A stretch of 64,000 nt of DNA from Streptomyces sp. R21 (lineage in GTDB: Bacteria; Actinomycetota; Actinomycetes; Streptomycetales; Streptomycetaceae), in assembly GCF_041051975.1 (NCBI RefSeq), contig NZ_CP163435.1, positions 7,047,001-7,111,000 of the forward strand, given 5' to 3'. Every line of letters starts with the position of its first letter. Position 1 is the stretch's first letter. Positions 44,701-60,401 of the stretch are shown here, piece by piece. The notes under the pieces are model-generated. The model did not search any database and was not told where the DNA came from. It saw only the letters and a list, made by a program, of their open reading frames with translations. The position numbers and the translations under genes are program-made.

Positions 44701-47700
44701 CCGAGTTCACCACCGGCGCCGCGAGCAGGCCGCCGCGCACCGAGCGCGAACGTGTGCTGTGCGGCCTGTACACCGAGGCGCTGGGTGCCGAGACCGTCGG
44801 CATCGACGACAGCTTCTTCGACCTCGGCGGCGACTCCATCACCTCCATGCAGCTGGCTGCCCGGGCCCGCGAGGCGGGGCTGCTGATCACACCGAAGGAC
44901 GTGTTCACCCACCGGACCGTCGCCGCGCTCGCCGAGGCGGCACGGGAGCTGCCGTCCGAGTCCGTCGCCGACGCGCGCTCCTACGACGGACCGCTGGTCA
45001 CCCTGGACCGGCACGAGCGCGCCGAACTCGAGCTGCTCTCCCCGGACTTCACCGACGTACTGCCCCTGACGCCGCTTCAGGAGGGCATGCACTTCCACGC
45101 GGTGCTCGCCGAGGACGGCGTGGACGTCTACAACACGCAGCGGCCCCTGGAACTGGAGGGGGAGCTGGCGCCGGCCGTGCTGCGCGCCGCCTGCGAGGCC
45201 CTGATCGCCCGGCACCCCAACCTGCGCGCGGCGTTCCTGCGCCTGCAGTCCGGGCGCCCCGTCCAGGTCGTGCCCGAGAGCGTCGCCCTGCCCTGGCAGG
45301 ACGTCGACCTGCGCGGACTGGACGCCGACGAGCAGCGCGAGCGCGTCGCCGCGCTGATGGCCGAGGACCGGGTCCGCCGGTTCGACATGGCGCGCCCGCC
45401 GCTGCTGCGCGTGACCCTCGTGCACCTCGCCGAGAACCGCCACCTCTTTCTGCTGACGCATCATCACATCCTGTTGGACGGCTGGTCGTTGCCGCTGTTC
45501 TTCCGCGATCTGTTCGCGATGTACGCACGCGGCGGCGACGGATCCGCACTGCCCGCCCCGGCGCCCTTCCGGGACTACCTCGGCTGGCTGGGCGACCAGG
45601 ACCGCGAGGCCGCCGAGCAGGTCTGGCGCGATGCCATGGCGGGCCTCGACGAGCCGACGCTCGTCGCGCCCGGCGCGGACGCGGCGGTCGCGCAGGTCCC
45701 CGAACTCGTCGCGCACCGCCTCGACGAGCCCGCCACGGCGGCCCTGACCGCACGCGCCCGCTCGCTGGGACTGACCCTCAACACCGTGCTCCAGGGCGCC
45801 TGGGCACTCGTCCTCGGCCGGCACACCGGGCGCCACGACGTGGTGTTCGGCGCCACGGTCGCGGGCCGCCCCGCTCAGCTGCCGGGGGCCGGGGAGATGG
45901 TCGGCCTGCTGATGAACACCAACGCCGTACGCGTCCGGCTCGACCCGGCCCGGCCGCTGGGCGACGAACTCCGGCGCCTGCAGGAGCGGCAGGCGGCGCT
46001 CGGCGACCACCAGCACGTGCCGCTCGCCGACGTCCAGCGCTGGACCGGGATCGGTGAACTCTTCGACACCGTCGTCGGGTTCGAGAACACCCCCGTCGAC
46101 CGGACGCAGGTCCGCCGGCAGGTTCCCGGGCTGCGCATCGCCGTCGACGACACGGCCGCGCCCGGCGCCACGCACTACCCGCTGAGCCTCGTGGTGGTGC
46201 CCGGCGAGCGCACGAGCCTCGAACTCAACTACCGCGGCGACCTGTTCGACCGGGCCGGCGCGCAGGCGCTGCTCGACCGGCTGCGCAGGGTCCTCGACGC
46301 GTTCGCCGCCGACCCGGCGACCCCGGTCGGCCGGATCGACCTGCTCGCCCCCGAGGAGCGCGTACGCATCCTCCAGGAGTGGAACGCGACCGGCCGGGAG
46401 CTGCCCGCGACGACGGTGCCGCAGCTGTTCGAGGCGCAGGTCCGCCGTGCACCCGGGGCGCCGGCGGTCGTCCTCGGCGAGCACACCCTGACGTACGCCG
46501 AACTCAACGCCCGCGCCAACAGGTTGGCCCGCCTCCTGCTGGCCCGCGGCGCCGGGAACGAGACCCGTGTCGCGATCGCCGTGCCGCGCTCCCCGGAGGC
46601 GGCCGTGGCGACCATGGCCGTACTCAAGACCGGTTCCGCCTATCTGCCCATCGACACGGCGTACCCGAAGGACCGCATCGCCTACATGCTCCAGGACTCC
46701 CGGCCCGTTCTCGTGCTGGCGACGCGGGAGACCGCCACCGCCCTGCCCGAGGTGCCGGGTACCGAGGTGCTCCTGGTCGACGGCGAGGACATGGCCGGGG
46801 CCGACGCCGGGGATCTCACCGACGCCGACCGGCCGGGTCCGCTGCGGCCCGCGTCGGCCGCGTACGTGATCTACACCTCCGGCTCCACCGGCCGGCCCAA
46901 GGGCGTCGTCGTCACCCACGCCGGTGTCGCGAGCATGGTGGCCACCCAGGAGGACCGGATCGGCGCGGGCCCGGGCGGCCGCGTGCTGCTGTTCGCCTCG
47001 CCCAGCTTCGACGCGTCCGTCTGGGAGCTGTGCACCGCCCTGCTCACGGGCTCCTGCGCCGTCACCGCGCCCGCCGACCGGCTGCTGCCCGGGCCCGAGC
47101 TGGCCCGCACGGTCGCCGAGCACCGGGTGAGCTGCCTGCTGCTGCCGCCCTCGTCGCTGGCCGTGATGCCCGAGGGCGGGCTGCCGCCCGGCGTGACCCT
47201 GGTCGTCGGCGGTGAGGCGTGCGCGCCGGAACTCGTCGAACGCTGGTCCGCGGACCGCCGGATGGTCAACGCCTACGGGCCGACCGAGTCCACCGTCATG
47301 GCGACGATGAGCCGCCCGCTGGCGGGCCGCGAGGCCCCGCCGATGGGCGCGCCCGTGGTGAACACCCACGTGTACCTCCTGGACGACGGGCTGCAGCCCG
47401 TGCCCGCCGGAGTCCCCGGCGAGCTGTACATCGCGGGCGCCGGACTGGCCCGCGGCTATCTGGGCCGCCCCGACCTGACGGCGGAGCGCTTCGTCGCCGA
47501 CCCGTTCGGTGCCCCGGGCACCCGGATGTACCGCTCGGGCGACCTCGCGCGGTGGCGGGCCGACGGCGAGCTGGAGTACCTCGGCCGCGTCGACCACCAG
47601 GTCAAGGTGCGCGGCTTCCGTATCGAACTCGGCGAGATCGAGTCCGTGCTCGCCGGTCACGGAGCCGTCGGCCAGGTGGTCGTCCACGTCCGGGAGGACC

Positions 47701-48235
47701 AGCCCGGCGTCAAACGGCTCGTGGCGTACGTCATCGCCGCACCGGACGCCGCCGTGGACCCCGTCGCACTGCGCGCCCACGTGGCCGCCGCCCTGCCCGA
47801 GTACATGGTCCCCGCCGCCTTCGTCGCCCTCGACGCCCTGCCGGTCACCCCGAGCGGCAAGCTCGACCGCGGTGCCCTGCCCGCGCCCGAGTTCGGCGGC
47901 GGCGCCGAGAGCCGGGAGCCGCGCACCGAGCTGGAGAAGTCGCTCTGCGACCTGTTCGCCGAGGTGCTGCCCGTGGAGAGCGTGGGCATCGACGACAGCT
48001 TCTTCGACCTCGGCGGTGACTCGATCATGTCCATCCAACTGGTCACCCGCGCCCGGAAGATCGGGCTCGGCGTCACCCCGAGGGACGTCTTCACGCACAA
48101 GACGGTCGCCGAACTGGCCACGGCCGTCACCGATCTGGCCGCCGGACCGCCCGAGCCCACCGTGCTCGCCGATCCGCTGGTGTCCCTGGACCAGGACGAA
48201 CTCGACGAGTTCGTGGCGGGATGGGAGAACCCGAA

Positions 48236-48239
<4 letters not shown>
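41796..48239 (+). CDS. NRPS 2: C-A3-PCP-C-A4-PCP
   Basis: Protein of 2147 residues, GTG at 41796 overlapping the preceding TGA. C at about 5-450 (LSPLQQGMLFHALY, HHILVDGWS). A3 at about 460-975, manual code DASDAGLVDK, sharing most positions with the classical Gln/Glu codes. PCP GGDSI. C at about 1080-1525 (LTPLQEGMHFHAV, HHILLDGWS). A4 at about 1535-2030, manual code DAWLVGAVMK, nearly the same as A1, so a similar hydrophobic residue is expected. PCP GGDSI at about 2040-2110. It ends SLDQDELDEFVAGWENPK, a tail like that of NRPS 1. All C and carrier motifs look intact, and no epimerase is present. It overlaps NRPS 3 by four bases (GTGA). Confidence 0.96.
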
Positions 48240-54574
<6,335 letters not shown>

Positions 54575-54615
54575 CCGCGGCCCCGGCGGCCGCACAGGAC
54601 CAGTTGATTCGAGAC

Positions 54616-54629
54616 GACCGGAACCGGTC
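54616..54629 (+). promoter_or_regulatory. Small palindrome before the mbtH-like gene
   Basis: GACCGG-AA-CCGGTC lies in the 78-bp gap between NRPS 3 and the MbtH gene, too short to be a strong terminator. It may be a weak hairpin in the operon mRNA. Confidence 0.3.
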
Positions 54630-54652
54630 ATCCCACGATGAGGAGCACAGAA

Positions 54653-54865
54653 GTGGCAAACCCCTTTGACGACCCCGACGCGACATATCTGGTTCTGGTC
54701 AACGACGAGGGCCAGTACTCGCTGTGGCCCTCGTTCGTCGAGGTGCCGGAGGGCTGGCACGTCGCTCATGCGCAGGCCCCGCGCCAGGTGTGCGTCGACT
54801 ACATCGACGAGAACTGGACGGACATGCGGCCCAAGAGCCTCATAGCCGCGAGCGAGGCCGCCTGA
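54653..54865 (+). CDS. MbtH-like NRPS accessory protein
   Basis: Protein of 70 residues, the usual family length. It starts at GTG 54653 seven bases after AGGAG; an upstream ATG at 54638 would place the ribosome site inside the gene. Seen: NPFDD, the family signature NDEGQYSLWPSFVEVPEGW and CVDYIDENWTDMRPKSL. MbtH proteins bind A domains and are needed for their folding and activity. Here it presumably serves one or more of A1-A5. Its stop overlaps the next ATG (TGATG), so the dioxygenase is translationally coupled. Confidence 0.97.
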   Translation: MANPFDDPDATYLVLVNDEGQYSLWPSFVEVPEGWHVAHAQAPRQVCVDYIDENWTDMRPKSLIAASEAA

Positions 54866-55917
54866 TGACCGGCGGCGACATACTCGCCACGACCGCTGCC
54901 ACCGTCGGCGACACCCCCGCCGAGTACACGCTCACGGCGGGCGACCTCGCGGGGCTCGACGGACTGCTGGAGTCGTTGCGCGACTCCGCCGGCGACCCGT
55001 CGCACCCCGAGTTCTACGAGAGTGCGTGGCACGCCCCGGAGCGGCTGCCCGAGGGACTGCGCAGATTCCTTCAGGAGTTCGCCCGGGACGAGAGCTCGGC
55101 GACCTGCCTGATCCACGGATTCCCGACCGACGACGCCATCGGCCCGACCCCGGACCACTGGAGCTCGGCGATCGAGCAGAAGGGCGCCCGCGACCACGAG
55201 CTCTACCTCGCGCTGTGCGGCATGGTCCTGGGCGAGCCGTTCGGCTGGGCGACCCTCCAGCAGGGCCGGCTGGTGCAGAACGTGCTGCCCGTGGCGGGGG
55301 ACGAGCAGTGCCAGAGCGGGTACGGCAGTGCGGCGCTCCTGGAGTTCCACACCGAGGACGGGTTCCACCCGCAGCGCTGCGACTACCTGCTCCTGCTGGG
55401 GCTGCGCAACCAGGACCGGGTCCCGACCATCGTGGCCTCCGTGCGCGACGTACGGCTCGACGACGACGACCGGCGGCTGCTCTCCGAGAAGCGGTTCCAC
55501 ATCTTCCCGGACGACGAGCACATCCGGCAGCTGGAGGCCCGGGACCCGAACCACCCGGCCCTCGCCCAGGCCCGGCGGATGGTGAGCGACCCGGAGCCGG
55601 TGGCGGTGCTCTTCGGCGACCGGTTCTCCCCCTATCTGCGGCTGGACCGGCCGTTCATGCGGTGTGCCGGGGACGACGCGGCCGCCGAGGCCGCCCTCGA
55701 CCGCCTGATGGCGGAGCTGCAGCGGGTGCAGCAGGACGTCGTGGTGGAACCCGGCACGGTGCTGGTGGTCGACAACTACCGCGCGGTGCACGGCCGTCGG
55801 TCCTTCCAGGCCCGCTACGACGGGACCGACCGCTGGCTGAAGAAGCTCACCGTGAGCCGCGATCTGCGGCGCCACCTGAGCGGCTTCACCGCGGGCAGTC
55901 ACCGCGTCCTCGTCTGA
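54865..55917 (+). CDS. VioC/AsnO-type Fe(II)/2-oxoglutarate dioxygenase
   Basis: Protein of 350 residues, ATG at 54865. It matches the clavaminate-synthase-like group that beta-hydroxylates free amino acids (AsnO, VioC, OrfP, MppO): iron ligands in EFHTEDGFHPQRCDY (HxE) and VDNYRAVHGRR (distal His), the oxoglutarate-binding Arg in RYDGTDRWLKKL, and the lid-region segment RFSPYLRLDRPFM. Known substrates are L-Asn, L-Arg and L-enduracididine. Coupled to mbtH inside the NRPS operon, it probably hydroxylates the precursor of one residue. A2 or A3 are candidates because their codes are polar. Which amino acid is hydroxylated cannot be read from the sequence. Confidence 0.9.
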   Translation: MTGGDILATTAATVGDTPAEYTLTAGDLAGLDGLLESLRDSAGDPSHPEFYESAWHAPERLPEGLRRFLQEFARDESSATCLIHGFPTDDAIGPTPDHWSSAIEQKGARDHELYLALCGMVLGEPFGWATLQQGRLVQNVLPVAGDEQCQSGYGSAALLEFHTEDGFHPQRCDYLLLLGLRNQDRVPTIVASVRDVRLDDDDRRLLSEKRFHIFPDDEHIRQLEARDPNHPALAQARRMVSDPEPVAVLFGDRFSPYLRLDRPFMRCAGDDAAAEAALDRLMAELQRVQQDVVVEPGTVLVVDNYRAVHGRRSFQARYDGTDRWLKKLTVSRDLRRHLSGFTAGSHRVLV

Positions 55918-55977
55918 ATCGACGTCTGACCGACGTCTGATCGGACGCGGCCCGAGGGCTGCCCGGTCCTTGTCATC

Positions 55978-56007
55978 ACGGGGCGCCGACGCGAGTCGGC
56001 GCCCCGT
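55978..56007 (+). terminator. Strong hairpin after the dioxygenase gene
   Basis: A perfect 13-bp stem (55978-55990 with 55995-56007) has a GCGA tetraloop. It separates the mbtH-dioxygenase pair from the SDR-P450 pair and may end or attenuate the NRPS transcript. No T-run is present. Confidence 0.7.
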
Positions 56008-56036
56008 CACGGATTCACGGAAAGGCTCATCCACAC

Positions 56037-56822
56037 ATGCGCACGATTGTGGTGTCGGGTGCCTCCAGCGGCATCGGACAGGCGGTCGCCGAACGGTTCG
56101 CCGCCGACGGGGACCGCGTCGTCAACTTCGACATCGCCCCGCCGCCGGCCGCATCCGGCACCGGGGCCGACGGGATCCCCTGGACGAAGGTCGACGTGGC
56201 CGACTGGTCGGCCGTACGGGAGGCGGTCGACGAGGTCCACGAGCGGTACGGCTCCCTCGACGTCGTCGTCGCCAACGCCGGCATCAGCAACCGGCGCGGA
56301 GTCCTCGAACTCACCGAGGAGGAGGTGCGCCGGACCATCGACGTCAACCTGATGGGCGTCCTCGCCCTGTGGCGGCACGCCGCGCCGCACATGGTGCGCC
56401 ACGGCCACGGCGTCCTGCTGGCCACGGCCTCCGTGAACGGATCCCGCGGATACCCGCTGTACGCCGACTACAACGCGACCAAGGCCGGCGTCGCGTCCCT
56501 GTGCCGGACCTTCGCGATGGAGCTGAGCCCGGTGGTCCGCACCGCCTGCGTCACCCCCGGCGCGGTGCTCACGCCCATGCAGCGCGCCGAGTACACCGAC
56601 GAGATGCTCGACGAGGTCAACGAGCGCATCCCCGCCCGGCGCCATGCCACACCCCGGGAGATCGCCGCCGCGTTCCACTACCTCGCCTCGCCCGAGGCGG
56701 CGTTCGTCACGGGACAGGAGCTCGTCGTCGACGGCGGTGAGACGGCCGGCGCGACCACGGCCTTCTTCCCCGGGCACGCGATGTCGCCTCCCGGGCAGCC
56801 GACTCCCAGCGAAGGAAAGTGA
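56037..56822 (+). CDS. SDR-family oxidoreductase (tailoring)
   Basis: Protein of 261 residues, ATG at 56037 behind GGAAAGG. A classical SDR: VSGASSGIGQAVAERF at the N terminus, ANAG (VVVANAGISN), a catalytic Ser in ATASVNGSRG, and YxxxK in YADYNATKAGVA. The C-terminal VTGQELVVDGG is typical. The usual role is reversible oxidation of a secondary alcohol with NAD(P). The P450 follows almost directly, so the SDR may oxidise a hydroxyl introduced by the P450 or the dioxygenase; this is inferred from position only. The C terminus is about 25 residues longer than most and Pro/Ser-rich. Confidence 0.92.
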   Translation: MRTIVVSGASSGIGQAVAERFAADGDRVVNFDIAPPPAASGTGADGIPWTKVDVADWSAVREAVDEVHERYGSLDVVVANAGISNRRGVLELTEEEVRRTIDVNLMGVLALWRHAAPHMVRHGHGVLLATASVNGSRGYPLYADYNATKAGVASLCRTFAMELSPVVRTACVTPGAVLTPMQRAEYTDEMLDEVNERIPARRHATPREIAAAFHYLASPEAAFVTGQELVVDGGETAGATTAFFPGHAMSPPGQPTPSEGK

Positions 56823-56824
56823 CG

Positions 56825-58087
56825 ATGTTCGACTGCCCCCGGCTCGGCCCCGCCGACCTGCCGACGACGGATCTCGCCGATCCGCGGGTCCACGCCACGT
56901 ACGACCTCACCGACATCTGGCGGCACCTGCGGGCCGAGGAACCGGTGTACTGGCAACCGGAGACCGCCGGGCACCCGGGCTTCTGGGTCGTCACCCGCTA
57001 CGACGACGTGGCCTCGGTCTACAAGAACAAGGACGCCTTCACCTCCGAGCGGGGCAACGTCCTCGACACCCTGCTCGCGGAGGGCGACTCGGCGGCCGGG
57101 AAGATGCTCGCCGTCACCGACGGACCCCATCACTCGGCGCTGCGCACGGTGCTCAACAAGCCGTTCTCGCCGCGGGCCCTGGAGGTCGTGGTGCGCAGCG
57201 TGCGCCGCAGCACCTGGCGCCTGCTGGAGGAGGCCGTCGAGCGCGGGGAGTGCGACTTCGCGAGCGACGTGGCCGCCCACATCCCGCTGGCCGCGATCTG
57301 CGACCTGCTGGGCGTGCCGGTCTCCGACCGAGGCCACATCATCGAACTCACCTCCTCGGCGCTGTCCTCGACGGACGGGGCACCGACCACGGAGAGCACC
57401 TGGACGTCCCGCAACGGGCTCCTGCTGTACTTCTCCGAACTCGCGGAGTCCCGCCGCGAGAAGCCGTACGACGACATCGTGAGCCTGCTCGTCGGCCAGG
57501 AGGTGGGAGGCCGCCCGCTCAGCCACGAGGAGATCATCTTCAACTGCTACAGCATCATCATGGGCGGCCACGAGACCACCCGGCTGGCCATGATCGGCGG
57601 ACTGCAGGCGCTGGTCGAGCACCCCGGCCAGTGGCAGGCGCTCAAGAGCGGCGAGGTCTCCACCGCGACCGCGGTCGACGAGGTGCTGCGGTGGACGACA
57701 CCCGCGTTGCACGGTGGCCGGACGGCGACCCAGGACACCTTCCTGGGCGACGAGTTCATCGAGGAGGGCGACGTCGTCACGGTGTGGAACGTGTCCGCCA
57801 ACCACGACGAGCGCGTCTTCGCGGACCCCGAGCGCTTCGACCTGGCGAGGACCCCCAACAAGCACCTGGCCTTCGCGCAAGGCCCGCACTTCTGCATCGG
57901 CGCCCACCTGGCCCGACAGGAGATCTCGGCGGTGCTCGAGGCGCTGCGCGCGATGGTCCGCACGCCGGTGGTGACCGGCCCGCCGCAGCGCGTCTTCTCC
58001 AGCTTCCTCAGTGGTCTCGCGACGCTGCCCGTCGCTCTGGAGCGGGAGCCTGGGCACCGGCTCGGCTCCGGTCCGTCGGAGGGCTGA
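56825..58087 (+). CDS. Cytochrome P450
   Basis: Protein of 420 residues, ATG at 56825 behind GAAGGAAAG; an in-frame GTG at 56819 that overlaps the SDR stop is a less likely start. Seen: the I-helix oxygen-binding GGHETT, the ExxR pair in VDEVLRW (Glu, Arg), and the haem Cys ligand in FAQGPHFCIGAHLAR. It is a soluble bacterial class I enzyme that needs ferredoxin and its reductase, none of which are encoded here. It is likely to hydroxylate the peptide, the acyl chain or a carrier-bound amino acid; the sequence does not decide which. It is the last gene of the plus-strand run before a large bidirectional hairpin. Confidence 0.96.
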   Translation: MFDCPRLGPADLPTTDLADPRVHATYDLTDIWRHLRAEEPVYWQPETAGHPGFWVVTRYDDVASVYKNKDAFTSERGNVLDTLLAEGDSAAGKMLAVTDGPHHSALRTVLNKPFSPRALEVVVRSVRRSTWRLLEEAVERGECDFASDVAAHIPLAAICDLLGVPVSDRGHIIELTSSALSSTDGAPTTESTWTSRNGLLLYFSELAESRREKPYDDIVSLLVGQEVGGRPLSHEEIIFNCYSIIMGGHETTRLAMIGGLQALVEHPGQWQALKSGEVSTATAVDEVLRWTTPALHGGRTATQDTFLGDEFIEEGDVVTVWNVSANHDERVFADPERFDLARTPNKHLAFAQGPHFCIGAHLARQEISAVLEALRAMVRTPVVTGPPQRVFSSFLSGLATLPVALEREPGHRLGSGPSEG

Positions 58088-58091
58088 GAGA

Positions 58092-58150
58092 GCGCGCGTA
58101 CGACCGTGGGGCCGAACCGGACGGGTTCGGCCCCACAGTCGTACGCGCGC
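58092..58150. terminator. Long bidirectional hairpin terminator
   Basis: Arms 58092-58118 and 58124-58150 form a 27-bp stem with one mismatch, placed between the ends of the convergent P450 and ABC permease genes. It probably terminates both. Confidence 0.85.
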
Positions 58151-58161
58151 GCAGGAGCCGG

Positions 58162-59010
58162 TCAGTTGGCGGCGGCGCGGTACTTGCGCACGGCCAGCGG
58201 AACGCACACGAGCAGGATCAGCAGGGACCAGAACAGGGACGTGGCGGCCGCGTTCCGCATCGGGAAGGACGAGACGTCGACGCCGGTGTCGTTGCCGAAG
58301 AGATGGCGGACGGCCTGGGCCGTGGCCGAGAGCGGGTTCCACTCGGCCACGGGGCGCAGCCAGGAGGGCAGGGTGTGGGTCGGCACGAAGACGTTGGAGA
58401 GGAACGTGAGCGGGAAGATCCAGATGAACCCCGCGGTGTTCGCCGTCTCCGGCGAGGACACGCTCAGCCCGAGCAGCGCGCCGATCCAGCTCATGGCGTA
58501 GGCGAAGAGAAGGACCAGCGCGAAGGCGGCGAGAGTCCGGAAGGGACCGGTGTGGACGCGCCAGCCGACGGCGAGCCCGCAGGCGGCCAGCGCGCACACC
58601 ACGAGCGAGTTCTGGATCAGACCGGCGGTGGTGCGGCCGGTCAGCACGGCGGCCCGCGCGATGGGCAGCGACCGGAAACGGTCGATCAGCCCCTTCGCGA
58701 GGTCGTCCGCGATGCCCACCGAGGTGGTGCCGGCGGCGAAGGCCAGCGTCTGCACCATGATTCCGGGCACGATGAGTTCCCGGTAACTGGTGCCCACCGG
58801 AACGGCGATGGCGCCGCCGAACACATAGGTGAAGAGCAGGACGAGCATCACGGGCTGAAGGGCCGTGTAGACCAGCAGCTCCGGATTGCGACTCATGCGC
58901 TGCAGATTGCGGAGGGTCAGGACCCAGCCATCGGCGAACCAATGGCTGATACCGGCGTACGGTTTTCTGCTCACGTCGGTCGCGGTGGTCACTGTGCTGA
59001 CGGCGCTCAC
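58162..59010 (-). CDS. ABC-2 type transporter permease (DrrB-like)
   Basis: Protein of 282 residues from GTG at 59010, chosen because GAGAGG precedes it; the frame extends further upstream without a ribosome site. About six hydrophobic segments are seen (PVMLVLLFTYVFGG, LVVCALAACGLAVGW, FALVLLFAYAMSWIGALLGL, FIWIFPLTFLSNVFVP, a final LLILLVCVPLAV), together with the family core SWIGALLGLSVSSPETA and the WNPLSATAQAVR segment. It would export the product or confer self-resistance. The ATP-binding partner, normally encoded directly upstream, is absent from the window, so this is an orphan permease using an ATPase from elsewhere. Confidence 0.9.
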   Translation of the reverse strand: MSAVSTVTTATDVSRKPYAGISHWFADGWVLTLRNLQRMSRNPELLVYTALQPVMLVLLFTYVFGGAIAVPVGTSYRELIVPGIMVQTLAFAAGTTSVGIADDLAKGLIDRFRSLPIARAAVLTGRTTAGLIQNSLVVCALAACGLAVGWRVHTGPFRTLAAFALVLLFAYAMSWIGALLGLSVSSPETANTAGFIWIFPLTFLSNVFVPTHTLPSWLRPVAEWNPLSATAQAVRHLFGNDTGVDVSSFPMRNAAATSLFWSLLILLVCVPLAVRKYRAAAN

Positions 59011-59128
59011 GGTGCGTTCCTCTCGGCGTTCCCTGGTACGGACGCGTACCAGCGCATCGTGCCGAGCGGAACGCACCGACAGCCAGGAATGGCGACCGGC
59101 AACTTGATGCCGGATCAGGCCCGACCCC

Positions 59129-59169
59129 GCCGGGGCCGGATCCAGGCCTGCCTCAGCCGGGGCCGGATC
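59129..59169. repeat. 27-bp direct repeat at the regulator's 3' end
   Basis: GCCGGGGCCGGATC occurs at 59129-59142 and 59156-59169. It lies between the permease start and the regulator stop, the only sequence of note in this 157-bp gap. Confidence 0.6.
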
Positions 59170-60163
59170 AGATCCAGCCCTGCTGGGCCGAGCGCAGGCC
59201 TGCCTGGAAGCGGCTGCGTGCGTCGAGCCGGCTCATGAGATCCGAGGCGATACGGCCCACCGTCCGCTGGGAGACACCGAGCCTGTTCGCCACGACGGCG
59301 TCCGTGTGCCCCTCGGCGAGCAGGTTCAGCACCTCGGCCTCCTGCCTGGACAGTTCGTTGCCGTCGGGCTTCTCGACCTCCGAGCCCATCGGTACCGCGT
59401 GGGCCCACACCATCTCGAAGAGGGCGGCGAGTGCCGCGGTCACTCCGGGGGTCGTCAACTGGATTGCGCCACGTCTGGTGTTGTCCGGGTCCACGGGAAG
59501 CAGTGCCGTGTCCCCGTCTATGAGGATCATGCGGAGAGGAAGTGTGGGAACCGTCCTCACCTGTCCTCCCAATTCGGTCAACCAGTGCGCATACCGGGCC
59601 GTCGGAGCATGGGTACGTGCACTGTCCAAATACACGGTGCGCATGGATACCCCTCTGCTGATAACCTCCTTGTCCAGGGGCATACTTGCGGCAAGACTGC
59701 TTTCGGATTGTGCCCCGCCCGGATTGAATGCGAGACATTCACGGGTCGCGGACCGCGACAGTTCCACAAGACGTTCGCGGATCGCATCCACGCCCACAAG
59801 GTTTTCGATGTGTTTCTGGTCCACCGCCGGATACAGATCGGCGAACTCGTCGAGCAGGCCGGACACCGCGGCCCGGTTCATCTCGAACTGCTCGTGCTGG
59901 TAACGCAGTTCGGCCGCGTTGCGGAGCAGGAGGGTCTGGAGTCCCACCTGTGGGTCCTCGGCGAGCACTGTTTCCTCGGGCTCGTCGGGGAGCTGTACGA
60001 GTTCCAGCTCGGCCAACTGCTCTATTATCCGGCGTACTTGGTCCACGGGTCTGGAAAGGTGGTCAGCCATTTCCGCGACGCTCCAGCGTTTGCGGACGAG
60101 GATCGCCCGGTATACCGCTTCGGCTGATTCGTCAAGACCCAGACCGTCCAAAATGCTACCCAT
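59168..60163 (-). CDS. TrmB-like/LuxR-type transcriptional regulator
   Basis: Protein of 331 residues, ATG at 60163 behind GGGGGAAG; an in-frame extension upstream is ignored. Residues about 10-75 form a TrmB-like winged helix (AVYRAILVRKRWSVAEMADHLSRPVDQVRRIIEQL), the middle is a sensor-like region, and residues about 265-325 are a LuxR-type helix-turn-helix (LSRQEAEVLNLLAEGHTDAVVANRLGVS). Regulators with this architecture are frequent pathway-specific activators in streptomycete clusters. It diverges from the second PPTase gene. Base composition near its 5' end is visibly lower in GC than the synthase genes. Confidence 0.9.
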   Translation of the reverse strand: MGSILDGLGLDESAEAVYRAILVRKRWSVAEMADHLSRPVDQVRRIIEQLAELELVQLPDEPEETVLAEDPQVGLQTLLLRNAAELRYQHEQFEMNRAAVSGLLDEFADLYPAVDQKHIENLVGVDAIRERLVELSRSATRECLAFNPGGAQSESSLAASMPLDKEVISRGVSMRTVYLDSARTHAPTARYAHWLTELGGQVRTVPTLPLRMILIDGDTALLPVDPDNTRRGAIQLTTPGVTAALAALFEMVWAHAVPMGSEVEKPDGNELSRQEAEVLNLLAEGHTDAVVANRLGVSQRTVGRIASDLMSRLDARSRFQAGLRSAQQGWI

Positions 60164-60309
60164 AGAAGCAACTTCCCCCTGTGCTCCGCCTTGTCGCCCT
60201 TCGGGGGGCGTCGCACCGGCGGAACCGTCTCTCATTCTCGGAGTGCGGTCCGAGTGAGTGATTTTCTCTCTCGCGGCGCGCCCTGCGAAAGGCTTGCCGT
60301 TCTGCCAGT

Positions 60310-60359
60310 TTACCCAGTAGGGGAGCGGGCAGACGTGGTTGACCTGCACTGATGGGTAA
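60310..60359. promoter_or_regulatory. TTACCCA inverted repeat in regulator/PPTase gap
   Basis: TTACCCA at 60310-60316 and TGGGTAA at 60353-60359 are 36 bp apart in the 238-bp gap between the divergent regulator and PPTase genes. They could be half-sites for the regulator. The spacing is long, so this is weak. Confidence 0.25.
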
Positions 60360-60401
60360 CATCAAAGAATCGGCAATGCTTTGACAAAGGAAGTGGACAC
60401 G

